Shown piece after piece: positions 18,347 through 26,120 of a stretch of DNA of 64,000 nt. A program made the translations under genes and the position numbers. Every line of letters starts with the position of its first letter. Position 1 is the first letter of the stretch. Source of the DNA: a virus; IMG/VR virus record IMGVR_UViG_3300032046_000006, positions 41,888 to 105,887 of that record; one strand, written 5' to 3'. The notes under the pieces are model-generated. The model saw only the letters and a program-made list of their open reading frames with translations. It was not told the DNA's origin and ran no database searches.

Positions 18347-19248
18347 CGAATCATCTCCTGAAAGTGGGAATCTATTATTCGAACTGCAATCTTCATTTCT
18401 GTCATCAAATTGATTTTGGAATTCCATAGTTCTACATCTACAGGTTCTTTAATTAACCTTATAAGTTCTTCGCCATTTGAAAAGGTAGAAAGTTCTAAAT
18501 CCTCCACCATTTCTGGTTGAATGTAAGTTTCTCGGCTTAATTTTTTACTTCTAGGAATTAATGTTCTTATTCCTCTCCCAACCATATCAAGAACAGAAAA
18601 TTCATAACTTCCCGCATGAGTTTGAATGAATGTTTCTATTTGAGAAGTATTATTCATATACTCTTCATAAGTTGGAGTATTTAACATTGGCTTTATATAA
18701 GAAGCAACAGTTTCTTTTTTAGTAAACTGATAAATTTGATATTCTTCTTTAAGAGGTTTTAGCCACTCTGCAATTTCTTTAGATATATCACGACAATCGG
18801 GGCATACTCCTACATCATCTAATAAAATAGTTTTCGGAATTTTGGGTTTATTAATCATAAAATCTTTACTATATGGAAAAGGAATATAACAATCCATCGG
18901 TTTTTGTTTTCTATGTAATCCAAAGAAATAATCAACGGGTTGATTAGATGATTCTATGAAAGAGCAAATTTGATATTTAATTCTTGGTTTAACTTTTTGT
19001 ATTTGGTCAATAGGAGGGTAATGATTCCAAGTATGAATTAATAAAAAATCCAGATTAGGTATTTTATCAAGAAAAAGATTGGGATTGTTCCATTCTCCTC
19101 CTCCAGATAAGGGCAATAAATGCAATGTTACATAAGGCAAAAGTTTAAATTCTTTTTCTAATCCAGCATAATTCATTTCGACTGCTTGAGTGCACTCTTT
19201 CAAAGAATTTGCTCTCCAACCTATTAATCCTAACGAATAATTATTCAT
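18343..19248 (-). CDS. Uncharacterised cassette protein, possibly GT-B-like
   Basis: I choose the ATG at 19248 (AAAGGATTAAGA upstream) giving 301 residues. The first half has LGLIGWRAN and FLLIHTWNHY strands; a Cys pair VCPDC lies mid-protein; the C-terminal part (FSVLDMVGRGIRTLIPRS) resembles the donor-loop region of GT-B transferases. No confident family. Its place at the head of the glycan cassette supports a role in the same pathway. Confidence 0.55.
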   Translation of the reverse strand: MNNYSLGLIGWRANSLKECTQAVEMNYAGLEKEFKLLPYVTLHLLPLSGGGEWNNPNLFLDKIPNLDFLLIHTWNHYPPIDQIQKVKPRIKYQICSFIESSNQPVDYFFGLHRKQKPMDCYIPFPYSKDFMINKPKIPKTILLDDVGVCPDCRDISKEIAEWLKPLKEEYQIYQFTKKETVASYIKPMLNTPTYEEYMNNTSQIETFIQTHAGSYEFSVLDMVGRGIRTLIPRSKKLSRETYIQPEMVEDLELSTFSNGEELIRLIKEPVDVELWNSKINLMTEMKIAVRIIDSHFQEMIR

Positions 19249-19250
19249 TC

Positions 19251-19382
19251 TTAATCCTTTAAAATATAATAAAGTTTCTTTATATTTTCCCAAGTTAATT
19301 TAAATAGTTCACTAGTGAATATAAATAAAAATATAATTATGCCACAAATAAACCCGATAAAAAAATAGAACAATTTACTCAT
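19251..19382 (-). CDS. Small single-pass membrane protein
   Basis: A 43-codon gene overlapping the metallophosphoesterase stop by 8 bp, with AAGGAAAATATA upstream. Residues 4-23 form one hydrophobic helix (FYFFIGFICGIIIFLFIF), followed by a basic, aromatic tail. It fills the gap before the glycan cassette. Function unknown. Confidence 0.55.
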   Translation of the reverse strand: MSKLFYFFIGFICGIIIFLFIFTSELFKLTWENIKKLYYILKD

Positions 19383-19914
19383 TATATTTTCCTTCTTTTA
19401 ACCATTGAGAATATGCCTGTAAAATTTCTGATATTGTAACAGGGCAATAATTCCATTGTTCCACCGAAACATTACAGCAATCTGTAAATGTCATACCCTT
19501 ACGAAATCTCTTAAATTTCCACTTTTCATGTACGTGTCCGCAAATATTGAAATTATAGTTTACATTGCAATATTCTGGGTCATGAACTAAAAATATTCGT
19601 TTCCCTCCAAGTTTGATAACCAGATTTTGGATGGGAGTTTTACATCCATTATTTTTATCATGGCTCCCATCAAGGAATATGATATTCCCCTTTAATAATG
19701 GTCTAATAGTATCGAATTTTTGCCCATCGGGAGCTTCAGTTGATTTAGTAAACCCCCAATCACCCAAGAAGAATATAGTATCGTTAGATTTAACTCTTGA
19801 ATTCCAATTATCTATGATTTTTTTATTCATTTCCTCTACATTAGAGAAAGGTCTATTGCAATAAGATATAATTTTTGTATGTGAAAAATGGGTATCACTA
19901 ATAAAGAAAAACAT
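19375..19914 (-). CDS. Calcineurin-like metallophosphoesterase
   Basis: A 179-residue phosphoesterase with all family motifs: ISDTHFSH, FLGDWGF, DGSHDKN (family GNHD, here Ser for Asn), VHDPEY, and CGHVHEKW. Small phage members act on nucleotides or phosphorylated ends; the substrate is not evident. It follows the ClpP-like gene and is one of three metallophosphoesterases in the window. Confidence 0.88.
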   Translation of the reverse strand: MFFFISDTHFSHTKIISYCNRPFSNVEEMNKKIIDNWNSRVKSNDTIFFLGDWGFTKSTEAPDGQKFDTIRPLLKGNIIFLDGSHDKNNGCKTPIQNLVIKLGGKRIFLVHDPEYCNVNYNFNICGHVHEKWKFKRFRKGMTFTDCCNVSVEQWNYCPVTISEILQAYSQWLKEGKYNE

Positions 19915-19928
19915 TTATTTTATCCTTT

Positions 19929-20522
19929 TTATCTAATTATTTCATCACATACTTTTTTTCGCAATGCTTCTTCTGCTGTTAACCATAATTCGCCTGCATT
20001 CATTTTGTGCATATCGAGATTGGTTAATTTAGTATATTTTTTACAAAGATTATCCATATTTTTTTCAAGTTGAGTTAAAAATTTTACTCTATCTTTTATA
20101 TATTGTAAATAATCGCATTGACCCTCGCTAAGAGGATGAAACATAATATAACTATTAGCATACATTTTTCTTCTTTTACCTGTAATAAAAATCAAAGCGG
20201 ACATACTGCATGTTTCCCCACTAATGATAGTATGAATTGGGGCTTTGCTATGTTCTATAGCATTAATAATAGAAAATCCGCAACTTACTTCCCCTCCAGG
20301 ACTATTAATTTCAATTGTGATTGGTTTTTTATCATCAAGAATATTCATAGCTTTAATTTTTGTTACTATTATATCTGAAGATTCATTAGTAATAATGTCA
20401 TAAAGTAAAATATATCTTTCTTTGTTTAAAATTTTGAAATAGTAATCTTCCCCCCATTTTTCTTCTTTTTTAATTGCAGTAATTTCTTCTTCATTTTCTT
20501 TATCACGATAAAAACTATTCAT
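19929..20522 (-). CDS. ClpP-like serine protease
   Basis: A 197-residue ClpP/crotonase-fold protease. The oxyanion/strand motif is INSPGGEVSCG, the nucleophile lies in GETCSMSA (S106), and the histidine in IMFHP (H129). At the position of the catalytic acid (49 residues after the His, as in E. coli ClpP) there is E178 instead of Asp. Its length matches ClpP. Phage ClpP-like proteins often mature the prohead, but the structural genes visible here are far away, so a role in host proteolysis is possible. Confidence 0.85.
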   Translation of the reverse strand: MNSFYRDKENEEEITAIKKEEKWGEDYYFKILNKERYILLYDIITNESSDIIVTKIKAMNILDDKKPITIEINSPGGEVSCGFSIINAIEHSKAPIHTIISGETCSMSALIFITGKRRKMYANSYIMFHPLSEGQCDYLQYIKDRVKFLTQLEKNMDNLCKKYTKLTNLDMHKMNAGELWLTAEEALRKKVCDEIIR

Positions 20523-21695
20523 TTATTCCTCCTTTATTTTTAAATACTTAATTATGGGTAGGCATAAAAATGAAGTTCCCGCCGAAAGAATAATAAGCCA
20601 TTTTAATCCCACCAAAGGAAATAAAAACGCTCCACTAAAACTACTCGCAGTTCCTGCTGATAAATTATTTATACCACATAACAAGGCAAATGTAGTTGCT
20701 TCTAATCCTTTTATTGAGGACTTAGCAAGGAAATCCATCATAATAAGATGAATAATCATTCCTATAAGAGAATAGATGCAAAGATAAATAATAGCGCTTA
20801 TAGAAGTATAATAAAGATATGATAGCGTTATTAATGCTCCTAAAAAGACACTATAAGTAAGCCATTTTTTAATATTAATTTTTTGACTAAATTTCCAATA
20901 AATCATAGCTCCGACAATTGAAATTACGGAAGCAATAGTTCCTAAAAATCCCATAAATTGAAAACTCCATTTGAAATTATCACGTTCCAGATAGGATAGT
21001 GGTGTGCCAAAAGAGGGGGAATATTTATATAAAAATAAAAATAAACAAGCCCATAAAAAGGATTTATGTTTAAAAATTTCTTTATAGGATTTTATCATAT
21101 CTATTATTTTTATTTTAGTATGCTTAATTTTTTCTTCTCTATAAAAATAAATAGGAATAAACATCATTATATAAAATGGTATGAGTAATAAAAATCCTGC
21201 TTTATAAGAATGATGGTCAGCTAAATAGCCCCCCAGTAATCCTGTTATAATTGTAGCAATTGTAATAAATATCCATTGTAAACTCTGAATTTTGCCTGTA
21301 GCATTGTATTTTTTCCCTTCTATACACATTGTGCCATCTACAGCGACATCCCTTATAGCAGAATTTGTAGAATTAATAAACATCATAGTAATCAACAAAA
21401 CTAAAGGCAAAGACCAAATTCCCAAAAACAAAACCGTTATAATGTCTAAAATAATAGAAATAGAAATCCAAGTTTTTCTTGACATAAATTGGTCTATAAA
21501 AAATCCCCATAAAATTTTAGGTATCCAAGCAAGTCCTATAATAGCATTTAAAGTCATTAATTTTTCAGGAGGATACATAAGAACTTCCTTAAAATATTTA
21601 AAAAGAGAAAGACTCGGCAAGCCTTCAATGCCCTGTATAAAATAACACATCGCCGATAATGAATAAATCCAAAATAATTTTTTATCTATTTTCAT
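20523..21695 (-). CDS. MFS transporter, BT1 (folate-biopterin)-like
   Basis: The start at 21695 has AAAGGAAATGAAAG and an ATGA overlap with the small upstream gene. The 390-residue product has about 12 hydrophobic segments. Features of the BT1-type MFS branch are GLAWIPKILWGFFID after TM2 and NSAIRDVAVDG near TM4. BT1 proteins carry folates, pterins or related compounds; the bacterial substrates are mostly unknown. Full-length transporters are rare in phages. Confidence 0.8.
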   Translation of the reverse strand: MKIDKKLFWIYSLSAMCYFIQGIEGLPSLSLFKYFKEVLMYPPEKLMTLNAIIGLAWIPKILWGFFIDQFMSRKTWISISIILDIITVLFLGIWSLPLVLLITMMFINSTNSAIRDVAVDGTMCIEGKKYNATGKIQSLQWIFITIATIITGLLGGYLADHHSYKAGFLLLIPFYIMMFIPIYFYREEKIKHTKIKIIDMIKSYKEIFKHKSFLWACLFLFLYKYSPSFGTPLSYLERDNFKWSFQFMGFLGTIASVISIVGAMIYWKFSQKINIKKWLTYSVFLGALITLSYLYYTSISAIIYLCIYSLIGMIIHLIMMDFLAKSSIKGLEATTFALLCGINNLSAGTASSFSGAFLFPLVGLKWLIILSAGTSFLCLPIIKYLKIKEE

Positions 21696-21793
21696 TCTTT
21701 CATTTCCTTTATTAAACAAAAAAATGCAGCAACCCAATACCCAATATACCATAATAACCAAATAATAAATAATCCTATGTAGAAGTTTAGCAT
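21692..21793 (-). CDS. Small single-pass membrane peptide
   Basis: A 33-codon gene between the Ntn hydrolase and the transporter, overlapping both (ATGA at its end). The product is one Trp-rich hydrophobic helix (GLFIIWLLWYIGYWVAAFF) with a charged tail. No clear SD, so translation may depend on coupling to the upstream gene. Confidence 0.42.
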   Translation of the reverse strand: MLNFYIGLFIIWLLWYIGYWVAAFFCLIKEMKE

Positions 21794-22353
21794 TTTATTT
21801 TTTTTAATTCTAAAATAATAAAGGGTCTTCTTACTCCTGCACTAAAATTTTCGGCACATTCTAACGCATTTCTTACTATTTCTTTGCCCGACAGTTTTTT
21901 AGAATTAGTATAAATAGACCCCAAAGCATAAGATTCCCCGCATCCGCATGAATCATAATTATCGTAGGTCATTGCCACTTGCAAATCGTCTACTATTTTA
22001 TAAATTTTACTATTATAACCAACTAAAAAGGTTCCTATTTCTTCTTGATTATCTTCAATTTTACTATATCCATTATCTTTTAAACATTTTCTTACTGCAT
22101 CAATAAATTCTGTACACATATATTCATAATCGCTGACTTTATCTTTATGAACAGGTATTTCTAATTTAAATCTCAATAACTGTCCCATTCTGAATGATGA
22201 AGTATATCCCATTAACATATTTTCTTTTTGAAATACTTTTACATCACTTCTAATTCTAATATCATGCCTTCCTACTCCTGCTGAGTCGCCTCCCATAAAC
22301 ATGTTTCCTTTATTGTCTACATAACCAACAATACAAGTAGTTGTTGTAATCAT
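21787..22353 (-). CDS. Proteasome/HslV-type Ntn hydrolase
   Basis: The start at 22353 has a perfect AGGAGG 8 bases upstream. The 188-residue product begins Met-Ile then four Thr, Cys-Ile-Val-Gly, aligning with the TTIVG start of mature proteasome beta subunits; T6 best matches the catalytic Thr1. A GGD follows at the Asp17-like position, then SDVKVF around the Lys33-like site, and GYTSSFRMGQLL. A threonine peptidase role is inferred. It lies beside a ClpP-like and an M50 gene. Confidence 0.7.
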   Translation of the reverse strand: MITTTTCIVGYVDNKGNMFMGGDSAGVGRHDIRIRSDVKVFQKENMLMGYTSSFRMGQLLRFKLEIPVHKDKVSDYEYMCTEFIDAVRKCLKDNGYSKIEDNQEEIGTFLVGYNSKIYKIVDDLQVAMTYDNYDSCGCGESYALGSIYTNSKKLSGKEIVRNALECAENFSAGVRRPFIILELKKIKC

Positions 22354-22366
22354 TTTTTCCTCCTTA

Positions 22367-22588
22367 TTAATCTTCATCTATGAGCAATCCGCAGTTTAAA
22401 CAATCTGTAACCCATCCATCTGGATAAATCCCTATAGTAGAAATTCTACCTCCACATAAACATCTTGGCGGTTTTTTGTATTGCCCTATCTTGTAATAAT
22501 AAAAATACTGTAATTCAGTAGCAAGAGATAATCCAAATTTGGTGCGATAATGAATTTTTTCTAATAAGTAAAGAATTAATTCAATCAT
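22367..22588 (-). CDS. Small zinc-ribbon protein
   Basis: The start is the ATG of a TAATG overlap with the M50 gene (22588). The 73-residue product has a hydrophobic N-terminal helix and a CLCGG...CLNCG zinc ribbon in its second half. Function unknown. Confidence 0.6.
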   Translation of the reverse strand: MIELILYLLEKIHYRTKFGLSLATELQYFYYYKIGQYKKPPRCLCGGRISTIGIYPDGWVTDCLNCGLLIDED

Positions 22589-23184
22589 TATAATATTCCT
22601 TTCCATAATAAATAAAATACATAAGGAAGATATAAAATATTTATCGTCATTAAAATTATAAATCCTATTCTACATATTTTTTCCATTAATTTATATCCCT
22701 TTTCTTTTCCATAAAATTTTTCTAACCAAACCAAATAAGGATAGCTTCCGTCAAGGCAAGGCACCGGAAGCAGGTTAGTTACCCCTAAAGACAGACCAAT
22801 TGCCCCAAAATAAAATATATTAAAATTCATTATTTTTAATCCAATAATATAAAATACTATTCCAAATAAAATATTTGTCAAACATCCTGCTATTGCAATT
22901 AATAATTTTTTATGATAAGGGAGATTGGTAAACGAATCTTTATCATTACCATTTGTAAGTTCGTCGTGTAACTTGGTATATCCCCCCAAAGGAATATAAG
23001 TAATTTGATAAATAGTTCCTTTAATTTCTTTTCTATAGAATGGTCGCCCAAAACCTAAAGATACTATGTCTACGCCACAATGACACCCTTTGGCAGCGAT
23101 AAAATGCCCTAATTCATGAATAATAATACATCCCATGATAGAAATTAAAAATCTTAAAAAATGAAATAAAAAATTAAGTATCAT
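22588..23184 (-). CDS. M50 site-2-type intramembrane metalloprotease
   Basis: A 198-residue membrane protein with the M50 zinc motif HELGH (residues 23-27) in TM1-2 and the second motif LLPVPCLDGSY supplying the Asp ligand. There are about four to five hydrophobic segments and no PDZ domain, so it resembles short SpoIVFB-like proteases. Family members cut membrane-bound regulators within the bilayer. The target is unknown; the window also encodes a small sigma-like factor and several single-pass proteins. Confidence 0.85.
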   Translation of the reverse strand: MILNFLFHFLRFLISIMGCIIIHELGHFIAAKGCHCGVDIVSLGFGRPFYRKEIKGTIYQITYIPLGGYTKLHDELTNGNDKDSFTNLPYHKKLLIAIAGCLTNILFGIVFYIIGLKIMNFNIFYFGAIGLSLGVTNLLPVPCLDGSYPYLVWLEKFYGKEKGYKLMEKICRIGFIILMTINILYLPYVFYLLWKGIL

Positions 23185-23829
23185 TTATCTCCCATGATTT
23201 ATGTCTCTATGGCGCTTATCTATTATTAATTTGCCTTGTAAATGGTCGACCTCATGTTGAGTACAAAAAGATTCGGTATCCTGCATCATCATTAATTGTT
23301 GTTTTAAAGTCTCATCTTCAAACTGTACAGTTATAAAGACCCACCTATCAGTATCAATTCTTAAATTCGGTAAACTAAGGCAACCTTCTTTTTGAACAAC
23401 AATTTTTCGGGTGTGTTCGACTATTTTTGGATTAATCAAAACCAATTCAGTAAATTCAATCTTCTTGTCTACGATTTTGGGGATTTTTATATAACTTATC
23501 TTTTTATTGTATCCGATTTGATTGCTCGACAGTCCCAGACCGCCGACTTTATTTAGAGTTTCTTTTAATTCAATTATGATTTGTTTAATATCTTCATCTT
23601 TCTCAACCGCAGTGCAAGGAATTCGCAATAAGTTAATATTGGTAGTGATAGGTCTAATGTTAGGAGTAGGAGTTTCTTCCTTTATAAATTCAGGTTTATA
23701 TCCTTTTTCTAACATTTTATTTAAGACAATTCTTTCAGAACGGGTTAAATAACCCATCTTCATTCTTGCTTCTTGTTCACCAAGGTAGGTATCGAAATCT
23801 GATTTATTCTTAAATTGATTTTTCAACAT
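23185..23829 (-). CDS. def: Peptide deformylase with N-terminal extension
   Basis: Removes the formyl group from N-terminal Met of new proteins. All three motifs are intact: GLGLSSNQIG, EGCLSLP and QHEVDHLQG. I use the ATG at 23829, preceded by GGGAGGAAGA, giving 214 residues. About 60 residues before the enzyme domain are charged and helical, longer than in most phage deformylases. It sits directly upstream of the M50 protease gene, and the window also encodes a bS21 homologue. Confidence 0.9.
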   Translation of the reverse strand: MLKNQFKNKSDFDTYLGEQEARMKMGYLTRSERIVLNKMLEKGYKPEFIKEETPTPNIRPITTNINLLRIPCTAVEKDEDIKQIIIELKETLNKVGGLGLSSNQIGYNKKISYIKIPKIVDKKIEFTELVLINPKIVEHTRKIVVQKEGCLSLPNLRIDTDRWVFITVQFEDETLKQQLMMMQDTESFCTQHEVDHLQGKLIIDKRHRDINHGR

Positions 23830-24005
23830 TCTTCCTCCCGAGTCCAATCTTCTTCTCTCATTACAAAGGTTTCTATTCCTGAAAGCATCTTAATTTTGTG
23901 TGCTACTTTTCCAAGAGTTCCTATTTGTTTATCCCCAATGTAAATACCTCTTTCTCCTGCCCAAGGATGTTTTCCACAAAGAATTATTCTATTATTTAAT
24001 TTCAT
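23823..24005 (-). CDS. Small hypothetical protein
   Basis: A 60-residue protein (start MKLNNRIILCGKHPWAG) overlapping the deformylase start by 7 bp. It looks like a small beta-rich domain with a GIYIGDKQIGTLG turn. No family recognised. Confidence 0.55.
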   Translation of the reverse strand: MKLNNRIILCGKHPWAGERGIYIGDKQIGTLGKVAHKIKMLSGIETFVMREEDWTREEEC

Positions 24006-24043
24006 TATTCTCCTTTATTTTAATATGATAAAAAGTCCAATTC

Positions 24044-24364
24044 CTATCTCAAATATAGCCACATTTTGGCGAGGGCATCGGGTAAATTTCCCCAACAAGT
24101 TTCATTTTCTAATGCCAATTTAACCATAACTTTATTACCATTTATTGATTTATAGTTTTCAACCTTAATTCCTACGGGTAACTCCTCTAAAATCTCTGTG
24201 GCAAGAGGGGCAGGCATACCTTGTCCATTATTTAATCCTTCTTCTATGTATTCTAATCCCCATACACCAAAAGAATTTTTTGTCCAACAAAACTCCGTTT
24301 CCTTCTTCCACCCTGCAATTTTTAACTGCTCAGCTAATTCAAGTGATACGCAATGTTTCTTCAT
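24044..24364 (-). CDS. Conserved phage hypothetical protein
   Basis: A 106-residue protein with AGGAGG upstream. The N-terminal LAEQLKIAGWKKETEFCW and C-terminal LPDALAKMWLYL segments recur in small uncharacterised proteins of phages and prophages; I know no function. The fold is probably alpha/beta. Confidence 0.65.
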   Translation of the reverse strand: MKKHCVSLELAEQLKIAGWKKETEFCWTKNSFGVWGLEYIEEGLNNGQGMPAPLATEILEELPVGIKVENYKSINGNKVMVKLALENETCWGNLPDALAKMWLYLR

Positions 24365-24438
24365 AGTCTATTTAACCTCCTATTATAAATACCTTTTTGC
24401 GGTATTAATCAAAATTTTCTTGGTCTTTAAAAGTTTGT

Positions 24439-24570
24439 TTAAGCATTATTCTTATCCTCCTCATCGCACCCATCTTCTTTTGTGCATATATTGCGATAAC
24501 TTCTTTTATCGCCATCATCATCTTCTACATAATCAAGATAAGAACAGTATTTGCATTTTTTTGGTATCAT
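24439..24570 (-). CDS. Small Cys-rich acidic protein
   Basis: A 43-codon gene with AAAGGAGAAAACT upstream. The product has CKYC and two later Cys (NIC and DGC), a possible zinc site, and a very acidic middle and tail. Function unknown. Confidence 0.55.
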   Translation of the reverse strand: MIPKKCKYCSYLDYVEDDDGDKRSYRNICTKEDGCDEEDKNNA

Positions 24571-24582
24571 TAGTTTTCTCCT

Positions 24583-24720
24583 TTATTCTAAATTATTTAA
24601 TCTTTCTATTTCTTTATTAAGATTTTCTATTTCTTCTAATGATTCACATAATGGGCAAAACCTACATTCATAACAAATTTCATCATGTGAATTATTTTTA
24701 TCTCCAGAGCAAATGGTCAT
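24583..24720 (-). CDS. Small Cys-rich protein
   Basis: A 45-codon gene with a strong AGGAGG site that overlaps the end of the 24722 gene region. The Cys cluster CYECRFCPLC is followed by a heptad-like acidic helix. Probably a zinc knuckle with a short coiled coil; function unknown. Confidence 0.58.
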   Translation of the reverse strand: MTICSGDKNNSHDEICYECRFCPLCESLEEIENLNKEIERLNNLE

Positions 24721-24721
24721 T

Positions 24722-25156
24722 TTATTTACCTCCTAAAATTAATAATCCCGTTCCAATGAGCATCCCCCACCAATAAGTAATGGGTAATCCCAAAAACCAG
24801 CGAGAGTGCCATTCAATATTCTTTTTTAAAAATCTTTTAAAATTATAATGAGGATTAAAAACAAACCACATTGTATCTTCAATTACAAAAAACCAAGATA
24901 CCAATCCAAAAATAGTAGATTCCGTTTCCCAATTTCCCAATTCATTAATAAATAATCCATGAAAAACAGTAATAAAGAGTAACAACAAAAAAACATGGTA
25001 ACCGGTCAATGCCTTGCCTCCTAATAATTTTCTAAAGAATACATTAATACGAAATGTAGGAAGTAATTTAGCCCATCCCCATTTTCCTTCAACCTGAATC
25101 TCCCATAAGGCAGTTATAATCGCTAAAATAATAGTAAAAATATAATATTTAATCAT
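24722..25156 (-). CDS. Multi-pass membrane protein
   Basis: A 144-residue integral membrane protein with about four hydrophobic segments (residues 3-17, 52-70, 82-98, 124-140) and conserved-looking Trp, His and Arg between them. No family recognised. Neighbouring small genes are also membrane or Cys-rich. Confidence 0.6.
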   Translation of the reverse strand: MIKYYIFTIILAIITALWEIQVEGKWGWAKLLPTFRINVFFRKLLGGKALTGYHVFLLLLFITVFHGLFINELGNWETESTIFGLVSWFFVIEDTMWFVFNPHYNFKRFLKKNIEWHSRWFLGLPITYWWGMLIGTGLLILGGK

Positions 25157-25157
25157 T

Positions 25158-25376
25158 CTAAAATAGCCAACTTTTATGGAGCATTACTCTTATGTTTTCT
25201 ATGATTTGATGGATTTCTTTTATTTCTATTCCATATTGTTGAATTAGTTCAAAAGATTTAATAGATAAATCATATATTTTGTAAGCTGCCCCAATCATAG
25301 CAAAAGTAAGAACAATCATTAAACTTCGCTGGATAATTCCTATTATATAATAGATTTTTTGTAGTTTATCGTTCAT
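25158..25376 (-). CDS. Small membrane-anchored protein
   Basis: A 72-residue protein with one hydrophobic helix (residues 15-32) and an amphipathic C-terminal helix. Its start overlaps the DNA methyltransferase stop as ATGA. Function unknown. Confidence 0.55.
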   Translation of the reverse strand: MNDKLQKIYYIIGIIQRSLMIVLTFAMIGAAYKIYDLSIKSFELIQQYGIEIKEIHQIIENIRVMLHKSWLF

Positions 25377-26119
25377 TTTTGTAATCTTTGTTTTATTATT
25401 TCACAATACTTTTCTTCTTTTTCTATTAAAATAAATTTACGATTAAGGTTTTTACAAGCCACACCAGTAGTTCCGCTTCCTGCACAATTATCCAAAACTA
25501 AATCGCCTTCATTGGTATAAGTTTTTATTAGATATTCAAATAGTGCTACTGGTTTTTGGGTGGGGTGATTTTTCCCTTCAAATTCTGCTGTGGTAAATTT
25601 TTGTACACTTCTTGGTAATCTTAAACCATCTTTTGATTCTCTAATATGTTCGTGGTAATTTGGGATCTTATTTGTAGTTTCAGGATTATTATGTTTATCT
25701 TTTATGCCTCCTCTAAAATATGGTTTCCCTTGTGTTTTTTGCGGATTATACTTTGGTGTTCCTGTAGAAAATATAAGTATGTTCTCGTGTGCTTTTAATG
25801 GTTGTTTTTTCGCTAATAAAAAATTACTTGCTTTACTTTTTTCCCAAATCCATTCATACTTGAACATCTTAATATTACTCATCACCAAAGCACTTGTGAA
25901 AGGTTGAGAAGCAGTTAAAACTATCGCCCCATTAGCTTTAATAATTCTCTTGTATTGCTCCCATAATGGCTCAAAAGGAATAATCGTATCCCATTTACAA
26001 GCAGTAGTTCCATAAGGTAAATCACATAAAATCATATCAATAGATTGGTCTGGTATTTGTGGCATTATTTCTAAGCAATCCCCATAAAATAATTTATTCG
26101 AAAAATCTTCTATTATCAT
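25373..26119 (-). CDS. DNA adenine/N4-cytosine methyltransferase
   Basis: A 248-residue beta-class enzyme: motif IV DLPYGTT near residue 33, NHPTQKPVALFEYLI, and motif I DNCAGSGTTG near the C-terminus followed by FILIEKEEKYCE. Methylates an exocyclic amine in a specific DNA site, probably to protect phage DNA. No cognate restriction gene is adjacent. It is intact, unlike the related gene at 32058. Confidence 0.88.
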   Translation of the reverse strand: MIIEDFSNKLFYGDCLEIMPQIPDQSIDMILCDLPYGTTACKWDTIIPFEPLWEQYKRIIKANGAIVLTASQPFTSALVMSNIKMFKYEWIWEKSKASNFLLAKKQPLKAHENILIFSTGTPKYNPQKTQGKPYFRGGIKDKHNNPETTNKIPNYHEHIRESKDGLRLPRSVQKFTTAEFEGKNHPTQKPVALFEYLIKTYTNEGDLVLDNCAGSGTTGVACKNLNRKFILIEKEEKYCEIIKQRLQK

Positions 26120-26120
26120 T

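Noticed and set aside
24390-24415. TATAAT with upstream TTGATT on the - strand
   Set aside because: Spacing is about 19 bases and the -10 abuts the SD, which would leave no leader.
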